A stretch of 64,000 bases of DNA from Oidiodendron maius Zn (GCA_000827325.1 KN832892.1:1-64000), one strand, 5' to 3'; positions 23,624-34,933 are shown, counted from the stretch's first letter. The notes: generated by a model not told the origin, from the sequence alone. Numbers and translations are program-made.

Positions 23624-24934
23624 TCATAGAGCTGTTTCGACAAGAATCTTCAAATGCTTATCTTTATGCTCAATTAGCTCCTTAAACCCTCTCTCCACCA
23701 CATCTTCTAATTTAATCCGAGATGTTATCATACGATCAGGTTTGAGAAGACCTAAGGATATTAAGTTAATAACAATCATATAACATCGACATAATATGGC
23801 ACGGGAACTCACCTTTTGCAACTGCTTCAATAACCTCCTCGAAATCCCTCCTCACATATGTCATAACCGCCATATACTTCTTCTCCTCTACCATCATCGC
23901 CATAACATTAATTGTTACCGGCCCCCCCCACGATGCAATATTGACTACAGTCCCTCCTGTTCTAAGCGCCCGGAATCCACTATCTAATGCCGACTGTACG
24001 CCCGCCGAATCAAACACGACATCCACGCCATGGCCACCACACAGCTCGTAGCTTTTCGATACCACGTCTACTTCTCGCGGATCGATGACATGGTTAGCAC
24101 CGAACTGAGTGCAGAGGGCTTGGCGCTCTGTGGAAAGCTCAGAGACAATTATGTGGCCTGCATTTTGTGCTTTGAGGACTTGGATTATACTGATTCCGAT
24201 GGGGCCGCCACCAAGGATGAGGACAGAGTCGCCGGGATTAAAGGGGCTGGATTTTACGGCGTGCCAGGCGACGGAGAGTGGTTCTATCAGAGCTGTATGT
24301 ATATGTGGTGTTAAGCAGCTGAGGTCGACAAAGGCAAGACAGAGTACTGAGTCACTTACCTCCTAATTCAAGAGAGATTTGATCCGGAAGTAGGTAGATA
24401 TGAGATCTTGGAACGACGACACTTTCAGAGAGACCTCCACCCCATCCTAGATCCCATCATCTCATCAGGCCAACATTCCAACGGCAATTAATCTTCGAAC
24501 ATTTGCTCCTCAGACTTACCTGTAAATCCAAAGGCCCCAAGCCTCTCACAACAATTGATATAGCCCCGGAGACAAGCGTCACAAGTGCCATCATAAAGAA
24601 TTGGCAGAACCGCCACTCTATCACCAACCTTGGCGCCTGCAACACCTTCACCTATCTCCGTTACCTCGCCGCTGAATTCGTGCCCGAGCGTTACGGGGTT
24701 GTGTTCCTGGGTCAGAGGATGCGGTTTTATCGGTGTGAGTATTGGTCCTGCAAGATACTCATGGACGTCTGTCCCGCAGATGCCTACGAAGGCCGGTCTG
24801 ACCTTTCAGACTTTAGAGAGGATGAGGATAGGCGGTTGTGGCTTACATACCTTGACTTGTCCGGCTCCGCATGTTGGCTCAGCGACGAAGTCGACGCGGA
24901 CGTCTTGGGGTCCGTAGAAACGTACGGCTCTCAT
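23624..24934 (-). CDS. Zinc-dependent medium-chain alcohol dehydrogenase (butanediol/sorbitol type)
   Basis: A cytosolic NAD(P)-dependent dehydrogenase of the GroES-like medium-chain superfamily, closest by motif to fungal (R,R)-butanediol and sorbitol dehydrogenases. From the ATG at 24934 the protein starts MRAVRFYGPQDVRV; later blocks are GICGTDVHEY (catalytic zinc Cys), GHEFSGEV (catalytic His-Glu), CDACLRGYINCC (structural zinc), EPLSVAWHA, and the Rossmann motif LGGGPIG. About four introns are visible, the last being GTGAGT...CCTTAG before LLKPDRM, and the stop is at 23626-23624. About 365 residues, all zinc ligands present. It looks functional; the substrate is undetermined. Confidence 0.9.
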
Positions 24935-25635
24935 GTTTAATTTTATTTTTGAGTACTTACTATTTCTGCTATTATTGCCTATATTGATTGGCACGCCGAA
25001 TCTTCGACTTTTATCGTCTAGATTTCATACTATAAGTGAACCAGAGTCGTTGCACAGGTGCAACATCATTGAGATGTCTGCCAAGATCCGGAAGCCCGAA
25101 CCTCTGTAAGCTGCTTATAAAATCTACATCTAGTGTCGTCAGATGGCGCTAGAGTTGGTTGGCGTCGGCCGATCACCCGAAGCTAATGCAGTGTCGGGCT
25201 TGTAAGGTGCAGGATGTCAAAAGCTGTCTGTACAGTAAGCTTTATCTATAACAAACCCTGTCTTAGGGGTATGCTGATTTTTGATTACTGTACTACAGCT
25301 GCATAATGGCTCGCCGATCGCTATTCAGCTGACCACTCAACAGGTGAAAGTTGCCCGATGATTATATAAAGGAGGAGATTGTGAAATTTAGACTCTACAC
25401 TTACGACTTAGCGCCGTCCTAGTCAGTTACACTGACGCAGTATTCCCGGTAGCCACAAACCCGAAACCCGAAATTTCACGAGCAGCAATGTTATATTAAT
25501 TCTTCATCGTTAAGAATGTATCGTGAAGGACTTTCACAATACCAACAGCCAGCCATTTGCCTTCGCATCCGCAAACTGATTTGTTTATCACCTCTGAACC
25601 AAATCCATTTTCGTGTTGAATCTCAATTAGTGAAG
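24935..25635. promoter_or_regulatory. Divergent intergenic, ADH/Tri14-like gene
   Basis: A 700-bp region between two divergent genes, containing TATA-like words near 25372 (tataaagg) and no coding sequence I can support. The open frame upstream of 25636 is 5' leader. Confidence 0.5.
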
Positions 25636-26760
25636 ATGTATACGTTAACTTTTGCTTTCCTTGCTTTGCTCTCCTCAGGGTACACGGTGCCTACAGGGTC
25701 GTGTCCGCCTTTCCAAGGTACATTTAATGTATCTGTGCTCGACCTGTACCCTGAGAGTGCAGACTGGGATCCAGTCCACTGCAAAATCTACTTTGGGTAT
25801 GTCTCCTTCTTTATGACAAGTTATTATCCCCTGATAAGTCATAGTCTCTACTACAATGCCTCAGTGGTTGTCTATGACCCATATCGCCAAACCTCTGAGC
25901 TCATCACCATTCCAGGAATCACTGGAAATAGCGATTATACCGTCACAGGTATAGACTACGACGGAATGGGTTCTATGTACTTTGCGGCTACTTCACTTAC
26001 TGCATTCCAGGCGACAACATCTGGCAATGCGTCGCTAGCTAATTTTACTGGCCCTAACAGCATCATTCGCTATGATACCAACGCCCGCAAGATCAGTTGG
26101 GTGTCAGATCTTGTACCCATCCATAATGAGATTCTCCAGAGAACGGGAAAGCTTGTCACAGGGTTCCAGGATATGGCAGAGGATAATCAAGGCAATTCAT
26201 TTGTTATAGGATCTTTTGGTTCAGTCATTGTAAAGATTGATCGTAAAGGTACACCACGCGTGTGGTACGAGCCGAAGAATATCAATGATACACTGGCTTC
26301 CGGTGGAATTATCAGTTCTGGAAATAAGATTATCATTAACGATAAGCTTTATCCAGCCTTGGTGACTTTCAATACTGACGACTACTACGGGGCTCCAGTT
26401 TATGTGCATCCTGAAGGGTTTCCGGCTAACTATTCTGGCGGAACTGACGCATTGGTTGCACCATCTGTATATAGCGGCAGAGTGGTGCTCTGGTCTGATG
26501 ACTTCTACGGCACACGCGTTATTGGGACTCGGAACAACTGGGAAACTGCTGAGTACCTAGGCTTGGCACCGATGGATAGCAGCCTTCAGAGTCGTGGGGG
26601 TTTCACAACAGACAGCTTTGCAGTTGGCAACACTATTTACTCGTTGACCGAGTTCTTCCAAACTACCACGCCGATTAAAACTACAAAGGAGTTCACAATG
26701 GTTGATATGACAGAGCAGGTAGACCAGCTCGTTCGAGCGTGGCTGGTGAAATATGCTTAG
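25636..26760 (+). CDS. Secreted beta-propeller protein, Tri14/SMP-30-like
   Basis: A predicted secreted protein: the start at 25636 gives the signal peptide MYTLTFAFLALLSSGYTVPT followed by a mature start rich in Cys and Pro (GSCPPFQGTF). The pattern CPPFQGTF, DLYPESADWD, YFG, YNASVVVYDPY, IPGITGN and GFQDMAEDNQGN matches the fungal Tri14-like group, beta-propeller relatives first noted in trichothecene clusters, with no established enzymatic activity. A 48-nt GT-AG intron at 25797-25844 is likely but does not alter the frame, so both isoforms are open; splicing gives the family-like YFGLYYNAS. Several N-X-S/T sites fit secretion. It lies between an ADH and an SDR, but nothing here indicates a trichothecene pathway. 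Confidence 0.75.
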   Translation: MYTLTFAFLALLSSGYTVPTGSCPPFQGTFNVSVLDLYPESADWDPVHCKIYFGYVSFFMTSYYPLISHSLYYNASVVVYDPYRQTSELITIPGITGNSDYTVTGIDYDGMGSMYFAATSLTAFQATTSGNASLANFTGPNSIIRYDTNARKISWVSDLVPIHNEILQRTGKLVTGFQDMAEDNQGNSFVIGSFGSVIVKIDRKGTPRVWYEPKNINDTLASGGIISSGNKIIINDKLYPALVTFNTDDYYGAPVYVHPEGFPANYSGGTDALVAPSVYSGRVVLWSDDFYGTRVIGTRNNWETAEYLGLAPMDSSLQSRGGFTTDSFAVGNTIYSLTEFFQTTTPIKTTKEFTMVDMTEQVDQLVRAWLVKYA

Positions 26761-27610
26761 AATTTCTGTCAAAATTCTCATCAATACTAGATGCTTAGTT
26801 GAAATTTTTATTTATTCCCAATGACAACCACTTTTAATTAATTCTACACCTGAATCGGTGCTTTAACTCTATACTCTATTCTCTCCCTCGGCTACACTTA
26901 TTTCTCCAGGATACTACGCAATATTCTCAAATATATCGATAAAGCGCTCTGCAACTTCTAATATGTCGAAACTGGTACCATCCAATTCGCAGACGGCTTC
27001 TCGAAGATATTCGCTTCTCGCCGTCTGCCTTGTTCAACTGCCTCTACTCTCTGACGAATTTGTGGAGGCTCTTCGCCGCTGCGCATGCTCCATTAGCATT
27101 ATATGAATCTATCCGAGTCTTAAGTGCCCAAAGCGCACAAAGTGTAATGCTGATACTCACAAACACCTTGTACCGTACTCAGAGGCATGGGTATATAGAC
27201 TCAATACCGCGTTGACTGAATTGGCCCGGAAGATACGGCTTTGTTGAAGATTGCGATTATACGATATACAGTGACACTGGCCTCCCATATGCACGTCGAA
27301 TTGAGAATGTTCGGGGGCAGGGGGTCAATTTGCCGTCTGCAGGCTTACCATCCTTGGCCGGAATCCTTCTCATGCGAGTCGTTATTAGTAAAATAAGTCT
27401 CCGGCGGCGCTAAAACCTCGGAGACATGTAACAGTAGCACACCATTTGGCAAAGCATGGCAAGGGGAGTAAACACGACGGGGTAGTGAAGTATAAGGTCA
27501 CCTCACACGAACAAAGGTAAATTATTTGTTGAACATTTCTGCTTTTTCTTTTAAACGATACAGCTCAATCTTTAAGAACCAACAACTCAAACAGTATTAT
27601 ACAGACCAAA
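26761..27610. other. Intergenic with a short hairpin
   Basis: No gene seen. A 9-bp stem gcagacggc/gccgtctgc with a 22-nt loop lies at 26989-27028, and the word gccgtctgc recurs near 27332. A CCTCGG word lies about 200 bp before the SDR start. Confidence 0.45.
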
Positions 27611-28442
27611 ATGACAACAACAAAAGTTGTCCTTATTCTCGGTGCAGGGCCGAATATCGGTAAAGCAGTAGCAGCAGCTTTTGCAGCAAAAGGGTACAAG
27701 CCCGCTCTTGCAGCTCGATCACTTAACCCTGAAGAAAGTACCGCAGAGCAACTTAACATTAAAGCCGATTTCTCGGATCCTTCTTCTATCGCTGGTGTCT
27801 TTTCTGCTGTAGAGAAGAAATTCGGCTCTCCGAGTGTTGTTATATACAATGGTAATATTCCTCATTTCTTTACCTTCCTGTAATCCCATTCCTTCCTAGT
27901 TTAATATAATTTGAAATAATTGCTAAGAAAATATCCCCTCCAGCTGCAGGGTTAAACATCGTCTCTGAAACCGACCCTCTTGCTGGACCTATCTCTGGAT
28001 TCGCTGCCTCTATCAACATCAACACCGTCTCTGTATATGCTGCTCTCCAAGCCTCCATCGCCGCCTTTTCTAAACTCCCTGCCTCTACATCCCGAACATT
28101 CTTTTATACAGGCAATGCTTTAAACAGGGTTGTTATCCCATCTTATTTGGATTTGGGTGTTGGAAAGACTGCTACTGCATATATTATTGAGGCTTCTACT
28201 ATTGCATATAAGGATAAAGGATTTAAGTAAGCTCTTGCTTTTCTGCTCTTTGTTAAGGAAGTGAATGAGGTTAATAAGTATACAGATTCTACTATATTGA
28301 TGAGAGAAAGCCAGATGGACGAACTGTCTATCCCACCGATGGACCTGGCCATGCTGCAGAATTCATCAGGTTAGCCGAAGCTTCAGAGCAAGGGCCATGG
28401 GATCACACTTTTGTCAAGGGCGAAGGGTTCAAGAAATTCTAA
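27611..28442 (+). CDS. Short-chain dehydrogenase/reductase-like protein
   Basis: A 226-residue Rossmann-fold protein. Exons are 27611-27851, 27944-28226 and 28286-28442, with introns of 92 and 59 nt. The cofactor motif is LILGAGPNIGKAVAAAF, a TGxxxGxG-like glycine loop; the NNAG-like motif is YNAAG. The classical catalytic Tyr-X3-Lys is not obvious in the expected place (the region reads FYTGNALNRVVIPSYLDLG), so this is a divergent SDR and may not be a standard oxidoreductase. The frame is clean. Function unknown; it sits downstream of the Tri14-like gene on the same strand. Confidence 0.82.
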
Positions 28443-29777
28443 GCTACCTATGGTTGGAAGTAAATAATATATTAGGAATACGGACGGCCGGTAATATAAC
28501 TGCAGGAGAGATTTGTTATTGTCATATCATGAAAACGGAAGACACTTATATAAATTGGTCCTATCGGGTGAATGGCCAGGTGATCACGCGTGTTCCACAC
28601 GCGTTGTGTATATGTTGCCGGCCACGAGGACCACCATGTTTTCCTTCATCCACGAAAGATTTCGTCAGATATACAATTCTTTCGCCCACTCGCCATCCCT
28701 TTTACCAGTGAAGCTAGTAGTTTATGCCCCATCTGGGTGAACCAGTTCAGTTTCCCAGTTCAGTTTCCCAGTCCATCCAGTCTAGTTGGCCTATTTTTCA
28801 ACTGGCTAGTTTTGCTAGGTTGTACATGCGGGGTAAATGCATCAGCGGGAAATTGATCGGGAGCCTTCCACGAGAGCCCGGACATCATGCTCTGTCGTCT
28901 TTTGAGCCTGTGGGGGTCCACGCTTGTACTAGCTCCTCATGCGGGGTAGACACAGCTGGTGCTGTTGGATCCGGAGCTCTCTCCGGCATCAGGTCCCCCG
29001 TGTCGAGCGAGAGCTCTCCCCCTCTCAGATATTCCCTGCAATACTTATTAAACTCAGGAGTGAGATAGCAGGTGATATATAACCAGATGTTAATCGGGTG
29101 AGTCGTGCTCTGAATTGTCATGCTCTGGTGCGAATTTCCGTATCAAGTAATGTTGCAAAGCCGGCTGGGAACGAAGCACCTCCAACCAGCGACAATGCCG
29201 GCAATCCCGGAGGACCCTCTTTGACTTTCGGAAGCAGGGCGTCGAAATGATCACCTGGTATCTCACTCCTGGGTTTAATAAGTATTGCAGGGAGTACCCG
29301 AGGGGGGGCTGGTTGGGGTGGAGAGCTCGCGAGAAATGCGAGAAATGCGAGAAATGCGAGAAATCCACAGCCATTACCTTCTCATCCGTCTGTTATCTGT
29401 CATAGTGAGTGGTGTTCTTACTCTCTCTCAAGATGCAGATCTGACCGACTTTGGACAATAGAGATACAGGAAAAGCTTTCAAATCCGGATTCGGTTAATC
29501 CGGAAATCCTCTTTACCTGGAAAATACCCACAAAAATCTCACTTTTTCCCATAATGCAGAATACTTTTCTGGTATTCCGGATTCAAAAGAGGCCTTTTTT
29601 TTTTCTTAATTATGTCATTTCCAGCTGTTTGAGCTATTCCCGTGGCTAAGCAGCCTTGAATTGGTATTACAAACGCTTAAAAGAAGGCTTTATGTGTCTG
29701 GGTTTATATGCCTGGCCAGAAGAAGATTCTTGTTGATGTATCTTTTTGGTGGCGCTCTAAATATGGGATATTATTTA
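28443..29777. other. Repeat-rich intergenic with inverted repeats
   Basis: No gene seen. Positions 29007-29075 and 29251-29331 are imperfect inverted copies of about 70-80 bp (shared core ccctgcaatacttattaaa), and a 9-bp microsatellite follows at 29331-29366. The layout resembles a small foldback or MITE relic. Confidence 0.55.
29331..29366. repeat. 9-bp microsatellite GAGAAATGC
   Basis: Four tandem copies of gagaaatgc, the last ending cc. The reverse complement of the same unit is repeated at 19518-19553. Confidence 0.85.
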
Positions 29778-30636
29778 GGGCCAGCTAAACCGCCGCCACC
29801 TTTCCGGATTAAGATTAATGACTCGGCTCAACTGAAATTGTTACAATATATATTTATTGATTGATCCGCCAGAAGATCATTCTTGTTCTCTAAACCTCGT
29901 TCTATCCTCTCTGTATATATCGAGAGTCTGGCACCTATATTGAGTGCTAATTATAAGCCACATGTGACTTGCAATTGTGCCTATTATATGACAGAAATAC
30001 CTGCGCCACAGTACCTTTTTCCATACAATTGTAAATGCTTAATACCATCAGTATATTAAAAACTACTTAAATACTAGTATCCACCTCAATGCAGTCAATT
30101 ATATCGCTCTCAATAAGCAATATAGCTGCAGTTGCAGTATCTTCTAGATTATCTGGTTGATATATTGAGGCTAGGCCATGTATATAAGCCCTCTCCCTCT
30201 TAGTTCTAGCGATACATATATCCTGGTGGCCGTTTTGAAGCCGAAATAGCCTTGAATTGACAATATAAACAGGCTTATACAGCGTACTAAGGGCAGGAGG
30301 GACTGCAATGGATTTCTACGGTCAACAATGAACCTCTATATTAACAAGGAGGAGAAAACTAAAGAGGTAACGTATCGTACGATAATTCAGAAAGGAAGAA
30401 GAAATTGCAGGCGCCTTAGGCACCAAGACATCTTACAGCTCTAACTTGTAACAGTAGGCTGTATAACACTACCTAATGCACCGTATAAGCGTCCTTCGTC
30501 CCTGAACTGGTAAAGGGTTCAAGACGCAATTAAAGGTATATGCAATCGAGCAGAAAAAGTACTGTGGTGCAGGTACACGTGATGAGCTAAGTCATTAATA
30601 TTAATCCGGAAAGGTGGCGGCGGTTTAGCTGGGCCC
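29778..30636. mobile_element. 859-bp element with 45-bp terminal inverted repeats
   Basis: The ends are nearly perfect inverted copies: 29778-29822 begins gggccagctaaaccgccgcc and 30591-30636 is its reverse complement with one extra base and one change. The inside has no long open frame. This is the layout of a non-autonomous DNA transposon. A target-site duplication was not obvious. It directly abuts the pogo/Tigger relic at 30640 and may be related to it. Confidence 0.7.
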
Positions 30637-30639
30637 ATT

Positions 30640-31700
30640 TTTTCAACTGCAAGTGATATCTTTTCGGCAAAGAATAGCCATCTCGATTCCAATCAGATCA
30701 ATCCAAGTATAAAGAACTCAAAGACTGCAAAGTAGGATACCTTTGAGAAGGCTCTAGATAAATGGGCTATACGATTTGATCAAGTTTATAGTACAGTTTC
30801 AGATAATCTCTGAAGGATAAAGGCCATTGAATTCTAGTAAAGGCTCTCTGAATATTAAGGATTAGAGTGTTCTAGTAGAGTGATGGCTGGTTTGCTGGAT
30901 TCAAGAACATACAACTTCCATTGCTGTAAGAAGGTAGGTAAGAAATTTTTGGTTGAAATAACTGAGGATATTATTATTCACATGAAGCGCATTTGGATAA
31001 TTAAGGCTGGATATTCAGCTAATAATATCTATAATATAGATAAGACTGGATTTCTTTGGAAAAGGCTTCCAAATACAGGCCTTACAACAACTTCTGTTGG
31101 TAAGGGAGATGGCAGTAATAATCTTCCTCTTTGGTTTATCGGTTCGGCTTGAAAGCCATATTAAAAATAAGGGCTTCCTTTGGAGGTGGAATTCAACTGT
31201 TTGGATGATCTATATCATTATAGGTGAATGGTTATGGTGGTTTGATAAAAAGGCTCAAAAACCCGTACTTCTTTTAATGGATAACTTCAGCTGAATTAAT
31301 CAGGGAAAGTAGCCATCCACTTAAATGGATTCAAATTGAATGGTTTCCAGCTAATACAACGTCTATGTTTTTAAACCATTGGATCAAGTGATTATTCAGA
31401 GTTGGAAGGGTTATGTCAAGAAGCAGCTTTTACAGTTTCTTATGACTGAATTCGATGCTGGAAGGGATTCGACTCTAAGATTTATTTTCGGAATGCGTTG
31501 AGCTTGATGCCGAGGTTAAAGGCTTATGCCTCATTATAATGCACCGATCGGCAGGTTTGTCTACTTGCATTGGACCGTGCTCTTACACAAATGTCATTTC
31601 TTCCTGCTTTATGTAAGGATGCCTGGAACGATGTATGTATTGGAAAACGTAAAGTTCTAAAGTCTCTTATCTTCTATGCAGCTTAAAGAGTCTACATCTT
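30640..31700 (+). mobile_element. Tigger/pogo-like transposase relic
   Basis: Degenerate coding sequence with the DDE core of CENP-B/Tigger-type transposases: NIDKTGFLWKRLPNTGLTT near 31035-31090 (first catalytic Asp), PLWFIGSA near 31130, LLLMDNFS near 31265-31290 (second catalytic Asp), and WFPANTTS near 31340. Several stops and frame changes separate these blocks, so it cannot encode an active enzyme. It runs into the MULE fragment downstream without a clear boundary. Confidence 0.7.
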
Positions 31701-31719
31701 TTAATATGACAGCATCTCA

Positions 31720-32697
31720 GCAACTCAACCGATTATGCTGCTCAAAAGTTAGTCCGACCCACTTAGCGCGAACCATTTCCGAAGATGCTCTCTTGGCTGC
31801 ATCTCCGAGAACTTTTGCACTCAATTTAAGGGACCTTCATGTTGGGCGCATATGAGATTTGCACATTTGAAACCCGTTCTATACCTGGCCACAATACTTC
31901 AAATATTGTTGAGTCACTGAGTGAGGCACTAAGTGATATTAAATACCAGCCACCCATTAGAATGATGGATTCAATCTACTCATATTGTATGAATTTGGTT
32001 TCCAATAGAGCCAGAACATCACAGATATCACATCACCTTGCAAATGTGCCCTGGTCTAAATACCTCAGCAGGCTTGAAAGATCTCGACAATTCAATGTGT
32101 TCCCTGCTGGGAATGGAATATATCAGGTTGAGATTCCTGATACTGGTTTTAAGAACATTGTTAATCTGGCTAAAGAGTTACGTACCTGCAAAGACTTTTA
32201 TGAATATCAAGGTTCCTGTGCACATGCTATTACTGCATGTAGACATCAGGGCGATGATCCATTAGCTCTCTTTTGTAATCGCTATACTACTCAGTGCTTC
32301 CGACATACATACTCGCACCCAGTTATTCCTATATCAATCAATGATTTACGGTCAGACTCTTCAATTCTACCCCCACTTATTCGCAAACAACCTGGGCGAC
32401 CACACACAAAACGATATCGCAAAGGGCAGTGGTCAAGGAAGCAGAAACAATGCAGCAATTGCTTAGAGTGGGGTCATTATAGGCAGACATCTCGTAGGCA
32501 ACCAGTTCCAAGTGGGCGCAAGAAAGAGCACGTTATTGGCTCGCTGAGGCTGTTGATATTATAGCTAGTACAGAAGATGAAGGTAGTGGTTATTCTAGTG
32601 GAACAGAAAGCAGAACAGAAGATGTCATAGAGGTTGAGCTATGTGATGAATTAAGTGAGCCAGAAGATAATGACCCATTCAATGACTTAGATTATTA
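31720..32697 (+). mobile_element. MULE (Mutator-like) transposase C-terminal fragment
   Basis: The best frame is 31839-32564. It contains PGHNTSNIVESLSEAL, the SWIM zinc finger (CKDFYEYQGSCAHAI, C-X-C/H type) and a zinc-knuckle-like tail CSNCLEWGHYRQT, all features of the C-terminal half of fungal MULE transposases. Near 32530 the frame changes and an acidic tail (ELSEPEDNDPFNDLDY) continues to a stop at 32697. The DDE half is missing or unrecognisable, so the copy is dead. Confidence 0.75.
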
Positions 32698-32861
32698 GAT
32701 CAGTGTGCATAATTATTTAAGGTTAGCACTTAATCACTAGAATACCACCACTTCTGTGATTTAATTACCCGAATACCATTGCATAAAAGCAAAGTGGTAT
32801 GTTAGTAAATAAGCGACGGAAACGATGGTATTTGAGTAAATAACGGATGAGATATTGACTA

Positions 32862-32906
32862 ACGTAGTTGATCAGTAAGCTGGACAGATCAGTAAGCTGG
32901 ACAGGT
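32862..32906. repeat. Left terminal inverted repeat of the Fot-like element
   Basis: 45 bp beginning acgtagttgatcag, preceded by TA. It matches 34679-34723 in inverted orientation without a mismatch that I could find. Confidence 0.9.
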
Positions 32907-34678
32907 CCCCCACCATCACCATATATATTAATTAATTAAAAATCAACCACTTTAAATACTAACTAGCTAATTGAACCAGTCGATTTATTGACGCTCTGGG
33001 CATATACGAGCAGTATGTTCTAATGATCTACATATACTACACGTCCGTGGCGCACGCATTGATACAGACGGTGTAGATGGTTCAACCACCTGAATTCTTA
33101 CCTCTTTATGAATTATAGACTGATTTTGACCCCCTAGAACCTCTTCACCTGTTAAAACCCCTCCTCTACCTACAAATGCCCTTTTCTTAGCCCTCTTCTT
33201 TTGTACCCTTGCATTTGCAGCCCGTAATTGCCTGTTCTCGGCTACAAGGATTGTCGCGTTATATATAGCCATTTGGTATCCCTTAATTAGCTGATTGACT
33301 GCTTGGATAGCTGGAGTAGGAGGACTCTGCATACGATACCGAATTAATCGTTGAACAGCCTTAGTCTGAAGCTGTAATTCAGCAATATTATATAGTGTTT
33401 CAGGGTCCCAGGGACGTAGGGCTTGAGTCAATGCTTGAGGAGGTGATAGCGTCTGGATTTGGACATATAATTCTGACAAGACTTGATCCGGGTCAAAGGG
33501 AAGTATCCCAGTAGCCCTAAAACCACTCTGAATTGTAGCTGATTGAAATACAGCCAGGCGGATCTCTTGATATAGGGTCAAAAAGTCGTCCTTGTCAATA
33601 TGGTTAATGCTGACCCGTATTTGTGCTTCTACAGCCCGTCTGTAATGTCGCTTTAGGACTGCAAAACAGCCCATGTCTAGGGGCTATAGAATATACAAGG
33701 AGTGGGGAGGTATACAAAGCACAATGATTGAGTTTTGCTTGGTGTATTGGTCAAATTCAGCCGTTATATGACTTCCATGCCCATCAAGGATTAAAAGCCG
33801 ATATATCCCAACTGTACGACCTTGAGTATACTTATTAAACACATCCTTAAGCCAGGTAAAGCCTAATTCGTCATTCGTCCAGCCATTATCACTGACTCCA
33901 ATAGGCCAGTGGCGAGGCAAAGCCTCATACCAGCTTAATTGGTGCTTGACGCCTTTAACGATAATCATAGGGGGCAAGACCCAGCCTGTTGCATTGATTG
34001 ACTCAATTGTCGTAACCCATTCACGATTTCCAGGCTGAAGTAATACTATACGATCCCTCTCAGCAGACGTAACTACTTTCGCTGTAGAAATCATGCCTAT
34101 TTGGAATCCCGTCTCGTCAAAATTATAGATATCTGTATCTTGAATCCCATATTTTGCCACTGTATTCTGTACAAGCCGAAACCAGGCCCGAATAACCTCA
34201 GGATCCTCGCATTTTGCACGTTTATAATCGTACTTTCGACTGTATCGAGACTTGATTTCAGGGTATCGAGTTATAAAGCAGTAAACCCAGCGCTTGCCTA
34301 ATGTTGTCTCTTCAATCAATGCGTTCTGGACGCGTTCTACAAGGAGTAATTCAGCCATTTATTGCACTAAGATTTGTATAGGAGGTATGCCACGTGTATC
34401 AAGGGATAATATCCACTCGACAAGTGCAGTTTCTTCAGTTTGAGTGAGTTTAAGGTTCGAAGATCTAGAATTAGGTCGAGAGGTAATCCCATGATATCGG
34501 GTAGACAAGGTTGAATACAGAGCATCATATACACATGCAGCAGCCTGTAAACTTGAGAATTGGCCCTGCTGATAGGCTTGAAGCGCAAGTGCGATTCGAC
34601 CCTCTGTTTAAGACATTTGGAGCGTTGGTTGTGGAGTAATATTAGTCAAGAGTGGAGAATTGAGAGTGGTTTTCGGTA

Positions 34679-34723
34679 ACCTGTCCAGCTTACTGATCTG
34701 TCCAGCTTACTGATCAACTACGT
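34679..34723. repeat. Right terminal inverted repeat of the Fot-like element
   Basis: 45 bp ending ctgatcaactacgt, followed by TA; the inverted partner of 32862-32906. Confidence 0.9.
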
Positions 34724-34725
34724 TA

Positions 34726-34933
34726 GGGCCTCAAGCATATATCACATCCTTCAGGATTCAGGATCTAGGATCCAGAGGATTCATGTGAGTCAGTAAGGTC
34801 TATATAAAGGGGTCCTTACTCCAGCATATCTGTGCTCATTAGTTGTCTCTGCATCACTCAATAGTCAATATAACTGAGTTTCACCTTGATATCCGACTAC
34901 GACCTGCGTATTAACCTGACCTGCTGCTCAAGA
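34726..34933 (-). mobile_element. Solo LTR, copia-type, split by the Fot-like element (fossil)
   Basis: Minus-strand copy of the LTR family also found at 10657 and 58966. It starts tcttgagcag at 34933 and reads through ctcagttatattgactattg to gcttgaggccc at 34726, where the Fot-like element is inserted; the last few bases (gtcaata) are found on the other side at 32859-32853. The order of events is therefore LTR first, Fot second. Confidence 0.7.

Larger units (their letters stand above)
32862..34723 (-). mobile_element. Fot1/pogo-family transposon with complete ends (1862 bp)
   Basis: Perfect terminal inverted repeats of about 45 bp (acgtagttgatcagtaagct at 32862; reverse complement ending at 34723) are flanked by TA on both sides (32860-32861 and 34724-34725), the Fot/pogo target duplication. 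Each end carries two tandem copies of gatcagtaagctggaca. The minus-strand transposase frame spans 34616-32985, 543 codons, the length of Fot1 transposase. Visible parts are EGRIALALQAYQQGQ, the pogo DNA-binding region, YNFDETGFQIGMIS and LLILDGHGSHI (two catalytic Asp), and a C-terminal C-X2-C zinc knuckle. Three in-frame stops (34610-34608, 34361-34359, 33686-33684) all sit where Gln (CAA or CAG) is expected. The element is inactive but its ends look mobilisable in principle. It is inserted in a solo LTR. Confidence 0.9.

Noticed and set aside
25636-26760. A trichothecene cluster, because of the Tri14-like gene.
   Set aside because: No terpene cyclase or other Tri genes are present, and Tri14-like proteins occur outside such clusters.
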